A stretch of 64,000 nucleotides of DNA from Nocardia asteroides. GTDB lineage: Bacteria > Actinomycetota > Actinomycetes > Mycobacteriales > Mycobacteriaceae. The position numbers and the translations under genes are program-made. Below the pieces are notes generated by a model, which was not told the origin of the DNA, ran no database searches, and saw nothing but the letters and a program-made list of their open reading frames with translations. Positions within the stretch are counted from its first letter, which is position 1; the number at the start of each line of letters is the position of its first letter. Of this stretch, positions 25,515-32,524 are shown in pieces. Location: positions 1,302,001-1,366,000 of the forward strand of contig NZ_LR134352.1 in the NCBI RefSeq assembly GCF_900637185.1, written 5' to 3'.

Positions 25515-25544
25515 GTCAACAGTTGTTGGCCTACACTTGTTGGC
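25515..25544. promoter_or_regulatory. Pair of overlapping 16-bp operator-like repeats, TetR side
   Basis: gtcaacagttgttggc (25515-25530) and gcctacacttgttggc (25529-25544), with the same 14-bp offset as the other pair. The second copy abuts the ATG of the TetR gene, so binding would block initiation of a leaderless or very short-leader transcript. Confidence 0.7.
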
Positions 25545-26129
25545 ATGACTTCCGCCGATCAGCACACCCCGGCTCGCCGCTCGGATGCCACCAAGGCCGT
25601 CATCCTCGACGCCGCGCGGGCGCGCTTCGCCGTCGACGGCTACGCCAAGGCGACCATCCGCGCCATCGCCGCCGACGCGGAAATCGACCCGTCCATGGTC
25701 ATGCGGTATTTCGGCAGCAAGGACGGGCTCTTCGCGGCGGCCGTCCAGATCGACCTGGACCTGCCCGATCTCGCGGCCGCACCGCCCGAAGCCATGGGTG
25801 AGCTGCTGGTCCGGCGGTTCCTGGCGATCTGGGAGGGCCGCGAGAACACGGTCCTGCTGATCCTGCTGCGGTCCTCGATCACCGACGACAAGGTCGCCGA
25901 TCGCTTCCGCGCGATCTTCGCCGAACAGGTCCTGCCCGCGGTCCTGCGCTTCGGCGACCCCGCCGACGCCCCCCGCCGCGGCGGCCTCGTGGTCACCCAA
26001 CTCCTCGGCATCGCCCTGTGCCGCTACATCCTGCGCCTACCCCCGGTCGTCGAAATGCGCCCCGACCAACTCATCGCCGACGTCTCCCCGGTCATCCAGG
26101 GCTACCTGACCTCGGTGCCGGATCGCTAG
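25545..26129 (+). CDS. TetR-family repressor
   Basis: 194 aa. An N-terminal TetR HTH (TKAVILDAARARFAVDGYAK then TIRAIAADAEIDPSMVMRYF, residues 15-60) is followed by a helical ligand domain of the TetR_C_7/PsrA-like actinobacterial type (LLVRRFLAIWEGRENTVLLI). It is divergent from a flavin monooxygenase gene, with two doubled operators in the 100-bp gap. It probably represses both genes and is released by the monooxygenase substrate. The ligand is not predictable. The ATG directly follows an operator copy; no Shine-Dalgarno is visible. Confidence 0.88.
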   Translation: MTSADQHTPARRSDATKAVILDAARARFAVDGYAKATIRAIAADAEIDPSMVMRYFGSKDGLFAAAVQIDLDLPDLAAAPPEAMGELLVRRFLAIWEGRENTVLLILLRSSITDDKVADRFRAIFAEQVLPAVLRFGDPADAPRRGGLVVTQLLGIALCRYILRLPPVVEMRPDQLIADVSPVIQGYLTSVPDR

Positions 26130-26152
26130 TTGGCGGCGCGTAACGTGGGCAC

Positions 26153-26374
26153 ATGGACGGACCCAGCGAACCTGCCGGTTGCGAGCGCCGGTTCAGCGAA
26201 GTCGCGCGCGAGGTGCTTCGTGTGAGTGCCGAGCTGAATCGTCGGCTGGCGGAAGGCTCCTGCGTGAATAAGCCCGTGTCGGCTGGGGCTGACGATGGGC
26301 AGGCGGAAGTGCCGGCGATGTCGGCGGACTTCGCCGTGCGCCATCGACATCTGTCGAACCGGCTCGCCGAGTAG
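26153..26374 (+). CDS. Small hypothetical protein
   Basis: 73 aa, not recognised. The sequence is charged and helical (CERRFSEVAREVLRVSAELN, then SADFAVRHRHLSNRLAE) with no signal peptide or membrane segment. It sits 23 bp after the TetR gene, with only a weak GTGGGC ribosome site. The amino-acid composition is more natural than that of the antisense frames, but it could still be a spurious frame. Confidence 0.45.
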   Translation: MDGPSEPAGCERRFSEVAREVLRVSAELNRRLAEGSCVNKPVSAGADDGQAEVPAMSADFAVRHRHLSNRLAE

Positions 26375-26394
26375 ACAGTGCGGCGAGCAGCCCG

Positions 26395-26667
26395 TCAGGA
26401 GGCGAGGAGTGGGCCGTACTTCTGGCGAGCGGCCTCGCCGGACGTGCCGACTTCGGCGCCGATGGTCGACCACGGCACGCCCCGCTCTCGTGCGGCGGCG
26501 ACACCGTCGATGACCTGTCGTTCCGCTTCGGCCCTTGCGACCACGGCCGCTCGCAAAGCGGCGAGCGCGGCGGGGTCACGCTGATCGTCCACCCGCGGCT
26601 CGTAGTTCTCGAATCGCTTCGCCAGCTCGTCGGCATGGGCGAGGATGTCTTTGGTCGTACGTGGCAT
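26395..26667 (-). CDS. Predicted antitoxin-like HTH protein
   Basis: 90 aa: a helical N-terminus (TTKDILAHADELAKRFENYE), an Ala/Arg-rich middle and a C-terminal helix-turn-helix that reads VAAARERGVPWSTIGAEVGT then SGEAARQKYG. The SWxxIGxxLGtSgEAARqrYG ending is common in small actinobacterial proteins encoded after a 75-aa toxin-like protein. Here the upstream gene is such a protein and its stop lies at 26673, so the pair is translationally coupled. The ATG at 26667 is chosen because GAGGTGAT lies just upstream. Confidence 0.7.
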   Translation of the reverse strand: MPRTTKDILAHADELAKRFENYEPRVDDQRDPAALAALRAAVVARAEAERQVIDGVAAARERGVPWSTIGAEVGTSGEAARQKYGPLLAS

Positions 26668-26672
26668 GTTCA

Positions 26673-26903
26673 TCACCTCAGAAACTTCGGCCGGGCTTCC
26701 ATCGCGTGGATGATGACGTGGGAGTCGGTGCTGGTCACATAGCCGATTTCCAACATCGTCGCGTCCATTGCCGGTCCGATGAGCATGATGAAACCGTCAT
26801 CGAGATCGAACGCGGCGAGCGCATTATTGAAAGCGTGCACCATGTCGCCGGAGTCGATGCCGTGCTTGTAGGCACTTGACGCGATCACCGGTTCCGGCTG
26901 CAT
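26673..26903 (-). CDS. Predicted toxin-like small protein
   Basis: 76 aa: YKHGIDSGDMVHAFNNALAA, then DDGFIMLIGPAMDATMLEIG and HVIIHAMEARPKFLR. The pattern (KHGi..dDi.hA, liGpd.....LEvg, viHAM.aR.kfl) is a recurrent actinobacterial family resembling BrnT/HigB-sized toxins and usually paired with the HTH protein found next to it. The toxin role is inferred from size and pairing only. The start codon at 26903 lies inside the left arm of an 11-bp inverted repeat (26896-26933), which may restrict its translation when read through from fadE27. Confidence 0.65.
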   Translation of the reverse strand: MQPEPVIASSAYKHGIDSGDMVHAFNNALAAFDLDDGFIMLIGPAMDATMLEIGYVTSTDSHVIIHAMEARPKFLR

Positions 26904-26933
26904 GACGCCAAGTTACCTTGCTGTCATGCAGCC
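26896..26933 (-). terminator. Inverted repeat after fadE27, covering the toxin start
   Basis: Perfect 11-bp arms ggctgcatgac (26896-26906) and gtcatgcagcc (26923-26933), 16-nt spacer. It lies immediately past the fadE27 stop codon and is the likely end of the fadE26-fadE27 transcript. One arm contains the toxin ATG. Confidence 0.65.
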
Positions 26934-26941
26934 CGCAAGGT

Positions 26942-28036
26942 CTACGCCAGTTCCGTGCCGAGGGCGAGGAGGTGGGGGGTGGCGGCGCCGAGGGCGAATT
27001 CGTGGTGCTTGGCGGCGGTGAAGTAGTTGTGGACGATGTGGTCGCGGTCGATACCGATGCCGCCGTGGACGTGGACGACGGTGTGGGCGACGCGGTGGCC
27101 CGCGTCGGCCGCCCAGAACTTGGCGATGTGGATGGCCTCGGTGGCGGGCAGGCCCTCGGCGACGCGCCAGGCGGCCTGGGTGACGGTCAGGCGCAGGCCC
27201 TGGACGTCGATGTAGGCGTCGGCCAGGCGCTGGGCGACGGACTGGAACGAGCCGATGGCCTTGCCGAATTGTTCGCGGGTGCGGGTGTATTCGGCGGTCA
27301 GTTCGAGTGCGCGCTCCAGGGTGCCCAGCTGCAGGGCGGCGAGCCCGAGCCATGCCTGTTCCCGCAGCCAGGTGAGGATCTCGGCACCCGCGGCCACCGA
27401 GCCGACCAATTCGCCCGGGGTGGCCGCGAATTCGACCAGGAACTCGGGGGAGAGGTCGACGACCTGCTGCGCGGAGCGGGTCACCGAGGCGTGATCGGGA
27501 TCGATCGCGAAGACCGCGACGCCCTCGGCGGTGCGCGCGGGCACCAGGATTCGTTCGGCCCGATCGGCATAGGGAACGGTCGTCGCGGTGCCGGTCAGCG
27601 TCCACGCGTCGCCGGCCGCCGTGGCGGTGATGCCCGGCGTGCCGGTGGTGGCGAGGTTCTCCTCGGCGAGCGCGGCGGTGAGCACGACCTCGCCTGCCCC
27701 GGCGCGCGCCGCGAGTTCCTGCTGCGCGGTGTCGCCGAAGCGGGCCAGCGCGCCCGCGCCGAGGACGATCGACCACAGGTAGGGCACCGCGGCCACGGAA
27801 CGGCCGAGCTCGCGCAGGATCGCGGTCTGCTCGAGCATCCCGAAACCGCCGCCGCCCTGGGCGTCCGGCAGGGCCGCGGTGAGCACGCCGGTCTCGGCGA
27901 GCGACTTCCACAGCTGCTCGTCGAAGCGGCCGTTGACGTCCAGTTCGCGCACCCGGTCGGCGGTGACCAGCTTGGCGCAGATCTCGGCGGTCAGCCGGGC
28001 GAGATCGGTCTGGGCTTCGGTGGGAGTGAAATCCAT
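26942..28036 (-). CDS. fadE27: FadE27 (ChsE5), acyl-CoA dehydrogenase subunit
   Basis: 364 aa, one half of the alpha2beta2 steroid acyl-CoA dehydrogenase ChsE4-ChsE5. MDFTPTEAQTDLARLTAEIC opens the N-terminal helical domain, and the C-terminal domain has REQFGKAIGSFQSVAQRLAD and VHVHGGIGIDRDHIVHNYF. Members of the pair each lack part of a normal active site, so both are needed. It dehydrogenates C27-type and shorter sterol side-chain CoA esters. It lies 21 bp after fadE26 in one operon under the box at 29339. The Shine-Dalgarno at the ATG is weak. Confidence 0.9.
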   Translation of the reverse strand: MDFTPTEAQTDLARLTAEICAKLVTADRVRELDVNGRFDEQLWKSLAETGVLTAALPDAQGGGGFGMLEQTAILRELGRSVAAVPYLWSIVLGAGALARFGDTAQQELAARAGAGEVVLTAALAEENLATTGTPGITATAAGDAWTLTGTATTVPYADRAERILVPARTAEGVAVFAIDPDHASVTRSAQQVVDLSPEFLVEFAATPGELVGSVAAGAEILTWLREQAWLGLAALQLGTLERALELTAEYTRTREQFGKAIGSFQSVAQRLADAYIDVQGLRLTVTQAAWRVAEGLPATEAIHIAKFWAADAGHRVAHTVVHVHGGIGIDRDHIVHNYFTAAKHHEFALGAATPHLLALGTELA

Positions 28037-28057
28037 GATGGGTACCGGCTTTCGGGA

Positions 28058-29251
28058 TCAGCGGGCCGCGGCGGGCTGGCGCAGGGCGGTCATGGCGATG
28101 ATGTCGCGCTGCACCTCGTTGGTGCCGCCGCCGAAGGTGAGGATCAGCGCGGCCCGGTGCATCCGCTCGAGCCTGCCGAGCAGCACCGCGCCGGGGGAGT
28201 CCTGGCGCAGGTAGGCGTGCGAGCCGACGACCTCCATCAGCAGGCGGTAGGCCTCGGTGGCCAGCTCGGTGCCGTAGACCTTGCACGCCGAGGCGTCCCA
28301 CGGCCGCGGCGCCGCCTCGCCGCCCAGGTCGGCACGGCTGGCGATCTCCCAGTTCAGCAGCTTGAGGTATTCGACCTTGGCGTGCACGCGCGCCAGGTTG
28401 AGCTTGGCCCATTCCTGATCGATGACGCGTGAGCCGTCGGGCAGGGTGGTGTTGCGCGCCCATTCCACGGTCTGGCCGACGGCCAGGCTCAGCGGCCCGG
28501 CGGAGGTCAGCGCGACGCGCTCGTGGTTGAGCTGGTTGGTGATCAGCGACCAGCCGCCGTTCTCCGGGCCCACGATGGACGAGGCGGGCACCCGCACGTC
28601 CTGGTAGTAGGTGGCGCTGGTGTCGGGCCCGGCCATCGTGTGTACCGGCGTCCAGGAGAAGCCCTCGACATCGGTGGGCACGATGAACATCGTGATGCCC
28701 TTGTGCTTCTTCGCGGTCGGGTCGGTGCGCACCGCCAGCCAGATGTAGTCGGCGTAGGCGATCAGGCTGGTCCACATCTTCTGGCCGTTGATGACGAAGT
28801 CGTCGCCGTCGCGCACGGCCGAGGTGCGCAGCGAGGCCAGGTCGGTGCCGGCGCCGGGCTCGGAGTAGCCGATGGAGAAGTGCAGTTCGCCCGAGGCGAT
28901 CTTGGGCAGGAAGAACTTCTTCTGCTCCTCGGTGCCGTACTGCATGATCGTCGGCGCGACCGAATTCAGGGTGAGGAAGGGGACGGGCGCACCGGCGATG
29001 GCGGCCTCCTCGACGAAGATCAGCTGATCCATCGTCGTGCGGTCCTGGCCGCCGTACTCCTTGGGCCAGCTCAGCGTGAGCCAGCCGTCCTTGCCCATCT
29101 GGCGCACGACCTCGCGGTAGACGTTGCCCTCGCCGTACTCGCCGGTCTGCAGGCTCAGCGCCGCGCGCCGTTCCGGCGTCATCAGCCGGGCGAAATACTC
29201 GCGCAGCTCGGCGCGCAATTCTTCCTGCTGCGGCGTATACGCGACGCGCAT
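28058..29251 (-). CDS. fadE26: FadE26 (ChsE4), acyl-CoA dehydrogenase subunit
   Basis: 397 aa: MRVAYTPQQEELRAELREYF, the FAD/substrate strand HFSIGYSEPGAGTDLASLRT, INGQKMWTSLIAYADYIWLA and the C-terminal LTFGGGTNEVQRDIIAMTAL. It is the partner of FadE27 in sterol side-chain dehydrogenation (Rv3504-Rv3505 in M. tuberculosis). GAGGTAGGAACC precedes the ATG. It is divergent from fdxD across a 188-bp gap with a perfect KstR palindrome. Confidence 0.92.
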   Translation of the reverse strand: MRVAYTPQQEELRAELREYFARLMTPERRAALSLQTGEYGEGNVYREVVRQMGKDGWLTLSWPKEYGGQDRTTMDQLIFVEEAAIAGAPVPFLTLNSVAPTIMQYGTEEQKKFFLPKIASGELHFSIGYSEPGAGTDLASLRTSAVRDGDDFVINGQKMWTSLIAYADYIWLAVRTDPTAKKHKGITMFIVPTDVEGFSWTPVHTMAGPDTSATYYQDVRVPASSIVGPENGGWSLITNQLNHERVALTSAGPLSLAVGQTVEWARNTTLPDGSRVIDQEWAKLNLARVHAKVEYLKLLNWEIASRADLGGEAAPRPWDASACKVYGTELATEAYRLLMEVVGSHAYLRQDSPGAVLLGRLERMHRAALILTFGGGTNEVQRDIIAMTALRQPAAAR

Positions 29252-29338
29252 GGTTCCTACCTCGGTCTCAGCTGCGGAAACGGACGTCGGCGGGGCGCAG
29301 GGGATGGGCCCCGCCGAAACCGATCATTGCATACGAAC

Positions 29339-29352
29339 TGGAACATGTTCCA
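29339..29352. promoter_or_regulatory. KstR box, fadE26/fdxD divergent promoter
   Basis: TGGAACATGTTCCA, a full match to TnnAACnnGTTnnA. The symmetry extends to a perfect 18-bp palindrome at 29337-29354, the longest of the eight boxes. Confidence 0.9.
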
Positions 29353-29439
29353 GTATTGACAGTGAATCGGCAGCTGTTCCGCCGCGCGGGCCATGCTGTC
29401 TGGGTTAGTGTCGCGGAGACCGCGTGGAAGGAAGTTCTC

Positions 29440-29628
29440 ATGAAGATCATCGTCGATTTCGACCGGTGCGAAGCGAACGGCGTGTGCGTAGGAATCGCCC
29501 CTGACATGTTTGAACTCGATGACGACGACAACCTGCACGTGCTCGAGGGCGATGTGGCCGACGATCGCGTCGCCGATGTCGAGGAAGCGGTGGCGCAGTG
29601 TCCCAAGGCCGCGCTGAGGTTGGCGTGA
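29440..29628 (+). CDS. fdxD: FdxD, small 3Fe-4S-type ferredoxin
   Basis: 62 aa. Cysteines Cys10, Cys16 (CEANGVC) and Cys54 (QCPKAAL) give the CX2-N-X2C...CP pattern of mycobacterial P450 ferredoxins, in which the usual fourth cysteine is replaced, here by Asn. It probably passes electrons to a sterol-pathway P450 such as CYP125. In M. tuberculosis fdxD (Rv3503c) likewise sits between hsd4A and fadE26. GGAAGGAAG precedes the ATG. Low potential and narrow partner range are family knowledge, not visible here. Confidence 0.88.
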   Translation: MKIIVDFDRCEANGVCVGIAPDMFELDDDDNLHVLEGDVADDRVADVEEAVAQCPKAALRLA

Positions 29629-29646
29629 TCCGGTCTTGCCGGAGAG

Positions 29647-29660
29647 TGAAACACGTTCTA
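29647..29660. promoter_or_regulatory. KstR box in front of hsd4A
   Basis: TGAAACACGTTCTA, a full match. The end TA starts the -10 hexamer TAAAGT (29659-29664), and the ATG at 29672 is 11 nt beyond the box. This gives hsd4A its own promoter only 18 bp after fdxD. Confidence 0.88.
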
Positions 29661-29671
29661 AAGTCGGCCCG

Positions 29672-30574
29672 ATGAGTGTGATGCAGACTTCACTGGACGG
29701 CCGGGTCGCGATCGTGACCGGCGCGGGCGCGGGTCTCGGCCGGGCCGAGGCACTCGCGCTGGCCGCGGCGGGCGCGGCCGTGGTCGTCAACGACCTCACC
29801 GAGGACGCCGCCGCCGAGACCATCGCCGCGATCCGCGAGCTGGGCGGCAAGGCGGAGTTCGTCGGTGGCAGCATCGCCGAGCGCTCCACCGCCGACGCGC
29901 TGATCGCGACCGCCCAGGAATCCCTCGGCGGCCTCGACATCGTCGTCAACAACGCGGGCATCACCCGCGACCGCATGCTGTTCAACATGTCCGACGAGGA
30001 CTTCGACGCGGTGATCGCGGTGCATCTGCGCGGTCACTTCCTGCTCTCGCGCAACGCGGGCGCCTACTGGCGCTCGGCCTCCAAGGCCGCGGGCGAGCCG
30101 GTGTACGGCCGGCTGGTCAACACCTCCTCGGAGGCGGGGCTGCTCGGGCCGGAGGGCCAGGCGAACTACGGTGCGGCGAAGGCGGGTATCACCGCGCTGA
30201 CGCTGTCGGCCGCGCGTGGCCTGTCGCGCTTCGGCGTGCGCTCGAACGCGATCTGCCCGCGGGCGCGCACCGCGATGACCGAGGCCGTCTTCTCTGACGC
30301 GCCCGAGGGCACCGTCGACCCGCTGGCGCCCGAACACGTGGCCAAGCTCGTCGCCTACCTGGCCTCGCCCGCCGCCGACGCGGTGAACGGTCAGGTCTTC
30401 GTCGTCTACGGGCCGATGGTCGCGCTGATGGCGGCTCCGGAGGTCGAGGCGCGCTTCGACGCCGCGGGCGCGGAGTGGTCCGAGGGCGACCTCGCGGCGA
30501 CGCTGTCCGGCTACTTCTCCGAGCGTCCCGCCGACCACACGTTCTCGGCTCGCGCGCTGCGCGATCTGGGCTGA
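29672..30574 (+). CDS. hsd4A: Hsd4A, 17-beta-hydroxysteroid / 3-hydroxyacyl-CoA dehydrogenase
   Basis: 300-aa SDR with TGAGAGLGRAEALAL, NNAGITRDRML, the serine in VNTSSEAGL and YGAAKAGITALTL. It has the larger C-terminal region (VFVVYGPMVALMAAPEVEAR) seen in MFE-2-type dehydrogenases. It oxidises hydroxyacyl-CoA in sterol side-chain beta-oxidation and can act on 17-hydroxysteroids. There is no Shine-Dalgarno; the ATG is 7 nt after a -10 hexamer overlapping a KstR box. Another ATG at 29681 is possible. It is followed, after 323 bp, by the mce4 operon. Confidence 0.9.
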   Translation: MSVMQTSLDGRVAIVTGAGAGLGRAEALALAAAGAAVVVNDLTEDAAAETIAAIRELGGKAEFVGGSIAERSTADALIATAQESLGGLDIVVNNAGITRDRMLFNMSDEDFDAVIAVHLRGHFLLSRNAGAYWRSASKAAGEPVYGRLVNTSSEAGLLGPEGQANYGAAKAGITALTLSAARGLSRFGVRSNAICPRARTAMTEAVFSDAPEGTVDPLAPEHVAKLVAYLASPAADAVNGQVFVVYGPMVALMAAPEVEARFDAAGAEWSEGDLAATLSGYFSERPADHTFSARALRDLG

Positions 30575-30897
30575 TTCCGGCGGCGCGGTTTGCCAGATGG
30601 TGGCCCGCGCCGAACTCCGGCGCTCGTGTTTGTCGTGTTGTGTTGAACACCGGTCCAGCTGTTGGTAGACATGAGCGTCGGGGTGTGTGACGCCTCACAG
30701 GAGGTGTCGGGCGTTTCGGTAAGGTTTCGTTTCAGTTCGGCGGCACATTTTTCGAAAAAGTGCCGGTAAAAGTCCCTCCAAACGCCAGACATCAATAGGA
30801 ACATGTTCTAGTCTTTGGGCAGTCTTCAGAACGGGGTGGCGGTGAAGTACGGGTACGCGGGTCGATCGATCCGCCCGTCGAAGAAGGAGGAATTCGC
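30575..30897. other. mce4 promoter region
   Basis: No gene is seen in this 323-bp stretch. It holds a near-palindrome at 30742-30764 (GGCAC, then TTTTTCGAAAAA, then GTGCC), a KstR-type box at 30797-30810, a -10-like TAGTCT starting inside that box, and a strong AAGGAGG before yrbE4A. The inferred mRNA leader is about 75 nt. Confidence 0.7.
30797..30810. promoter_or_regulatory. KstR-type box of the mce4 operon
   Basis: AGGAACATGTTCTA fits seven of eight fixed positions (first T is A). TAGTCT at 30809-30814 could be the -10. Confidence 0.78.
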
Positions 30898-31662
30898 GTG
30901 AACGACCTCCTTGCTGTCCCGTTACGGGCGGTCGGCGGATTCTTCGAACTCGGCGCGGACGTGGCCAAGGCCGCGGTCCGGCGCCCGTTCCAGTGGCGTG
31001 AGTTCATCGACCAGTCGTGGTTCGTCGCTCGCGTCTCGATCGTGCCGACGCTGTTGGTGGCGATCCCGTTCACGGTGCTGGTGGTCTTCACCCTCAACAT
31101 CCTGTTGCGCGAGATCGGCGCCGCCGACCTCAGCGGGGCGGCGGCCGCGTTCGGCGCCGTCACGCAGGTCGGTCCCATCGTCACGGTGCTGATCGTGGCG
31201 GGCGCGGGCGCCACCGCGATCTGCGCCGACCTGGGCGCGCGCACCATCCGCGAAGAGATCGACGCGATGAAGGTACTCGGCATCGACCCGGTCAGCCGGC
31301 TGGTGGTGCCCCGCGTGCTGGCCTCGATGTTCGTGGCGCTGATGCTCAACAGCCTGGTGTGCACCGTCGGCATCGTGGGTGGCTTCGCCTTCTCGGTCTT
31401 CCTGCAGGGGGTGAACCCCGGCGCGTTCGTCAACGGCATTCCGCTGCTGACGAATCTGCCCGAGCTGATCATCTCCGAGATCAAGGCCGGCCTGTTCGGG
31501 CTGATCGCCGGAATGGTCGCCTGTTATCTCGGATTGCAGGTGAAAGGCGGCCCCAAGAGTGTCGGCGACGCGGTGAACCAAACAGTGGTATTCGCCTTCA
31601 TGGCCCTGTTCGTGGTGAATGTCGTCGTCACCGCGATCGGCCTGAAATTCACGGTGCGGTGA
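30898..31662 (+). CDS. yrbE4A: YrbE4A, MlaE-type permease of the Mce4 importer
   Basis: 254-aa integral membrane protein with about five hydrophobic segments and the MlaE-family core ATAICADLGARTIREEIDAM-KVLGIDP, followed by RLVVPRVLASMFVALMLN. The EEIDAMKVLG motif is the expected contact to the MceG ATPase, which is not encoded in this window. With YrbE4B it forms the permease that takes sterols delivered by Mce4A-F. The GTG start has a near-perfect AAGGAGG 8 nt upstream. First gene of the operon under the KstR box at 30797. Confidence 0.93.
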   Translation: MNDLLAVPLRAVGGFFELGADVAKAAVRRPFQWREFIDQSWFVARVSIVPTLLVAIPFTVLVVFTLNILLREIGAADLSGAAAAFGAVTQVGPIVTVLIVAGAGATAICADLGARTIREEIDAMKVLGIDPVSRLVVPRVLASMFVALMLNSLVCTVGIVGGFAFSVFLQGVNPGAFVNGIPLLTNLPELIISEIKAGLFGLIAGMVACYLGLQVKGGPKSVGDAVNQTVVFAFMALFVVNVVVTAIGLKFTVR

Positions 31663-31668
31663 GGCGAA

Positions 31669-32520
31669 ATGGCATTCATTGTTCGCAGTAAGTTCCCCCG
31701 CACGGTCCGCCGTTTCGAACGCGCGTCGAAATCCGTGGACTCCCTGGGCGACAAGGCGATCTTTTTCGTCAAGGCGCTCGGTTCGGTGCCGCGCGCGCTG
31801 GTGCACTACCGCACCGAGACCATCCGGCTCATCGCCGAGATCAGCATGGGCAGTGGCGCGTTGGCGGTGATCGGCGGCACCGTCGTGATCGTCGGCTTCC
31901 TGACCCTGATGGCGGGTGGCACCATCGCGGTGCAGGGTTACAGCTCGCTCGGCAATATCGGCGTCGAGGCACTGACCGGCTTCTTCGCCGCCTTCATCAA
32001 CGTCCGCATCGCCGCCCCGGTGATCTCCGGCATCGGCCTGGCCGCCACCATCGGCGCGGGCGCGACCGCCCAGCTCGGCGCCATGCGCGTGGCCGAGGAG
32101 ATCGACGCGCTGGAATCGATGGCGATCCGGCCCGTTCCGTTCCTCGTCGGTACCCGGGTGCTGGCCGGCTTGATCGCCATCGTGCCGCTCTACGCGCTCG
32201 CGGTGATCGCCTCCTTCCTCGCCAGCCGCTTCGCGACCGTGGTGATCTACGGGCAGTCGGCCGGCGTCTACGACCACTACTTCTCGACGTTCCTCATCCC
32301 GAGCGACATCCTCTGGTCGTTCGCGCAGGCGATCGTCATGGCGTTGGCCGTCATGCTGATCCACACCTACTTCGGTTTCACCGCCGCGGGCGGACCGGTG
32401 GGTGTCGGTGTCGCGGTCGGCAACGCGGTGCGGGCTTCGCTGGTCGCGGTCGTCACTGTGACGCTGCTGATCTCGCTGGCCATCTACGGCACCTCCGGCA
32501 ACTTCCACCTCTCGGGATAG
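31669..32520 (+). CDS. yrbE4B: YrbE4B, MlaE-type permease of the Mce4 importer
   Basis: 283-aa membrane protein. After a basic N-terminus it carries the same core as YrbE4A: GATAQLGAMRVAEEIDALES-MAIRPV with RVLAGLIAIVPLYALAV. It has several membrane helices and a C-terminal hydrophobic end. It follows yrbE4A by 6 bp with GAGGCGAA before the ATG, and mce4A by 4 bp. Confidence 0.93.
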   Translation: MAFIVRSKFPRTVRRFERASKSVDSLGDKAIFFVKALGSVPRALVHYRTETIRLIAEISMGSGALAVIGGTVVIVGFLTLMAGGTIAVQGYSSLGNIGVEALTGFFAAFINVRIAAPVISGIGLAATIGAGATAQLGAMRVAEEIDALESMAIRPVPFLVGTRVLAGLIAIVPLYALAVIASFLASRFATVVIYGQSAGVYDHYFSTFLIPSDILWSFAQAIVMALAVMLIHTYFGFTAAGGPVGVGVAVGNAVRASLVAVVTVTLLISLAIYGTSGNFHLSG

Positions 32521-32524
32521 CGCG

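Noticed and set aside
26913..28775. 620-codon frame in another phase of the fadE26/fadE27 strand
   Set aside because: Arg/His/Gly-rich translation with no family features; fadE26 and fadE27 are intact in their own frames.
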